A stretch of 5,674 nucleotides of DNA. Source: an uncultured Eubacteriales bacterium (GTDB lineage Bacteria; Bacillota; Clostridia; Peptostreptococcales; Anaerovoracaceae). Shown one piece after another: positions 5,189 through 5,674 of the stretch. Position numbers and translations under genes: made by a program. Within the stretch, counting starts at the first letter, position 1. Every line of letters begins with the position of its first letter. Under the pieces are notes generated by a model. That model worked only from the letters and a program-made list of their open reading frames with translations. It was not told the DNA's origin and ran no database searches. The stretch covers positions 1-5,674 of the forward strand of contig CADBFL010000119.1 of the NCBI GenBank assembly GCA_902793875.1. Direction: 5' to 3'.

Positions 5189-5506
5189 ATGTTAGAAGTT
5201 GATAAGAAAACATTTGAGGAAGAAGTACTTCAGGCAGACGGTTATGTAGTAGTGGATTTCTACGGCGACGGCTGTGTTCCATGCCAGGCTCTGATGCCTC
5301 ATGTGCACGCTCTTGCCGATCAGTACGGCGACAAGCTCAAATTCGCGGCTCTCAACACTTCGAAGGCCAGAAGAGTTGCTATCGGCCAGAAGGTCATGGG
5401 TCTTCCGGTCATCGCCATCTACAAGGACGGAGAGAAGATCGAGGAGCTCGTAAAGGACGATGCTACTGCTGATGCTGTAAAGGCAATGGTTGAGAAGTAC
5501 GTATAG
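5189..5506 (+). CDS. trxA: Thioredoxin with atypical GCVPC active site
   Basis: This 105-residue thioredoxin carries electrons from TrxB to the GrdA selenosulfide. The fold is marked by VVVDFYGDGCVPC (redox Cys29 and Cys32), the buried acid Asp23, MPHVHALADQY after the active-site helix, and cis-proline Pro73 in MGLPVIAIYKDG. The usual WCGPC is replaced by GCVPC, losing the tryptophan and the glycine between the cysteines. The same GCVPC is known for thioredoxins of glycine-reducing anaerobes such as Eubacterium acidaminophilum, so it is a mark of this pathway and not damage. The start is ATG 5189 with AAAGGAGG at 5173-5180, eight bases upstream. The grdC start follows the stop by 10 nt, indicating tight co-expression. 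Confidence 0.97.
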   Translation: MLEVDKKTFEEEVLQADGYVVVDFYGDGCVPCQALMPHVHALADQYGDKLKFAALNTSKARRVAIGQKVMGLPVIAIYKDGEKIEELVKDDATADAVKAMVEKYV

Positions 5507-5516
5507 GAGAAATACT

Positions 5517-5674
5517 ATGAGTGATTATGCAGTATTAAGAGGCGCCAGCTATACTCTGGCATATACGCCTGATATGGTCATCCATGACGGAGCGACTCAG
5601 GTAACAGAGCGCATAGTCAATCCTGACGGAGAGTATCTCAAGGAGCTTCCGAAGCACCTGAGAAGCTTCGAGGA
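5517..5674 (+). CDS. grdC: Glycine reductase component C subunit beta, GrdC (3'-truncated by window edge)
   Basis: The first 52 residues are present and the frame runs off the window. GrdC with GrdD forms component C, which accepts the carboxymethyl group from GrdA as an acyl thioester and releases acetyl phosphate for ATP synthesis. Identification rests on the N-terminal pattern VLRGASYTLAYTPDMVIHDG, then TQVTERIVNP and EYLKELPKHLRSFE, which matches remembered GrdC N-termini (PVVKGTSYILVHTPDMVLHNG-like). The start is ATG 5517; AGGAGA at 5505-5510 overlaps the trxA stop codon and lies six bases upstream, a coupled arrangement. grdD is expected next, outside the window. Confidence 0.92.
   Translation, partial: MSDYAVLRGASYTLAYTPDMVIHDGATQVTERIVNPDGEYLKELPKHLRSFE

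Overview
The window is an internal piece of a glycine reductase (Stickland amino-acid fermentation) operon, with every gene on the + strand. It begins inside grdE and ends inside grdC. The genes point to a strictly anaerobic, amino-acid-fermenting, selenoprotein-making member of the Clostridia/Eubacteriales. Third codon positions favour G and C far more than in Peptostreptococcaceae or Clostridium sticklandii-type grd operons. This fits a moderate-GC lineage such as the Anaerovoracaceae/Family XIII type; that placement is inference only.

Layout: grdE 3' part (1-751); grdB with an in-frame UGA selenocysteine codon (776-2089); a hairpin-bearing gap; two tandem, overlapping, diverged copies of a DUF3841-type protein (2162-2716 and 2692-3267); an 83-codon remnant of the C-terminal end of a BCCT betaine/carnitine/choline transporter (3255-3506); a 119-nt gap with two strong hairpins (3507-3625); grdA with a second in-frame UGA (3626-4096); a gap with a 12-bp hairpin; trxB (4191-5156); trxA with the atypical active site GCVPC (5189-5506); and the 5' end of grdC (5517-5674). 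Conventional gene callers would break both selenoprotein genes at the UGA.

How it works: thioredoxin reductase (TrxB) and thioredoxin (TrxA) pass NADPH electrons to the small selenoprotein GrdA. GrdE (pyruvoyl-type subunit, self-cleaved at a cysteine) and the selenoprotein GrdB form the substrate-specific component B, which binds glycine and passes a carboxymethyl group to the selenium of GrdA. The GrdC/GrdD component C turns the resulting thioester into acetyl phosphate, which yields ATP.

The unusual part is 2090-3625, inserted between grdB and grdA: the DUF3841 pair and the transporter stub have no established role in glycine reductase. The gene order (grdE-grdB-insert-grdA-trxB-trxA-grdC) also differs from the better-known trxB-trxA-grdE-grdA-grdB-grdC-grdD layout. 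No convincing sigma-70 promoter was recognised. None of the intergenic hairpins has a proper U-tract, so the whole window may be one transcript, perhaps with processing or attenuation at the gaps.
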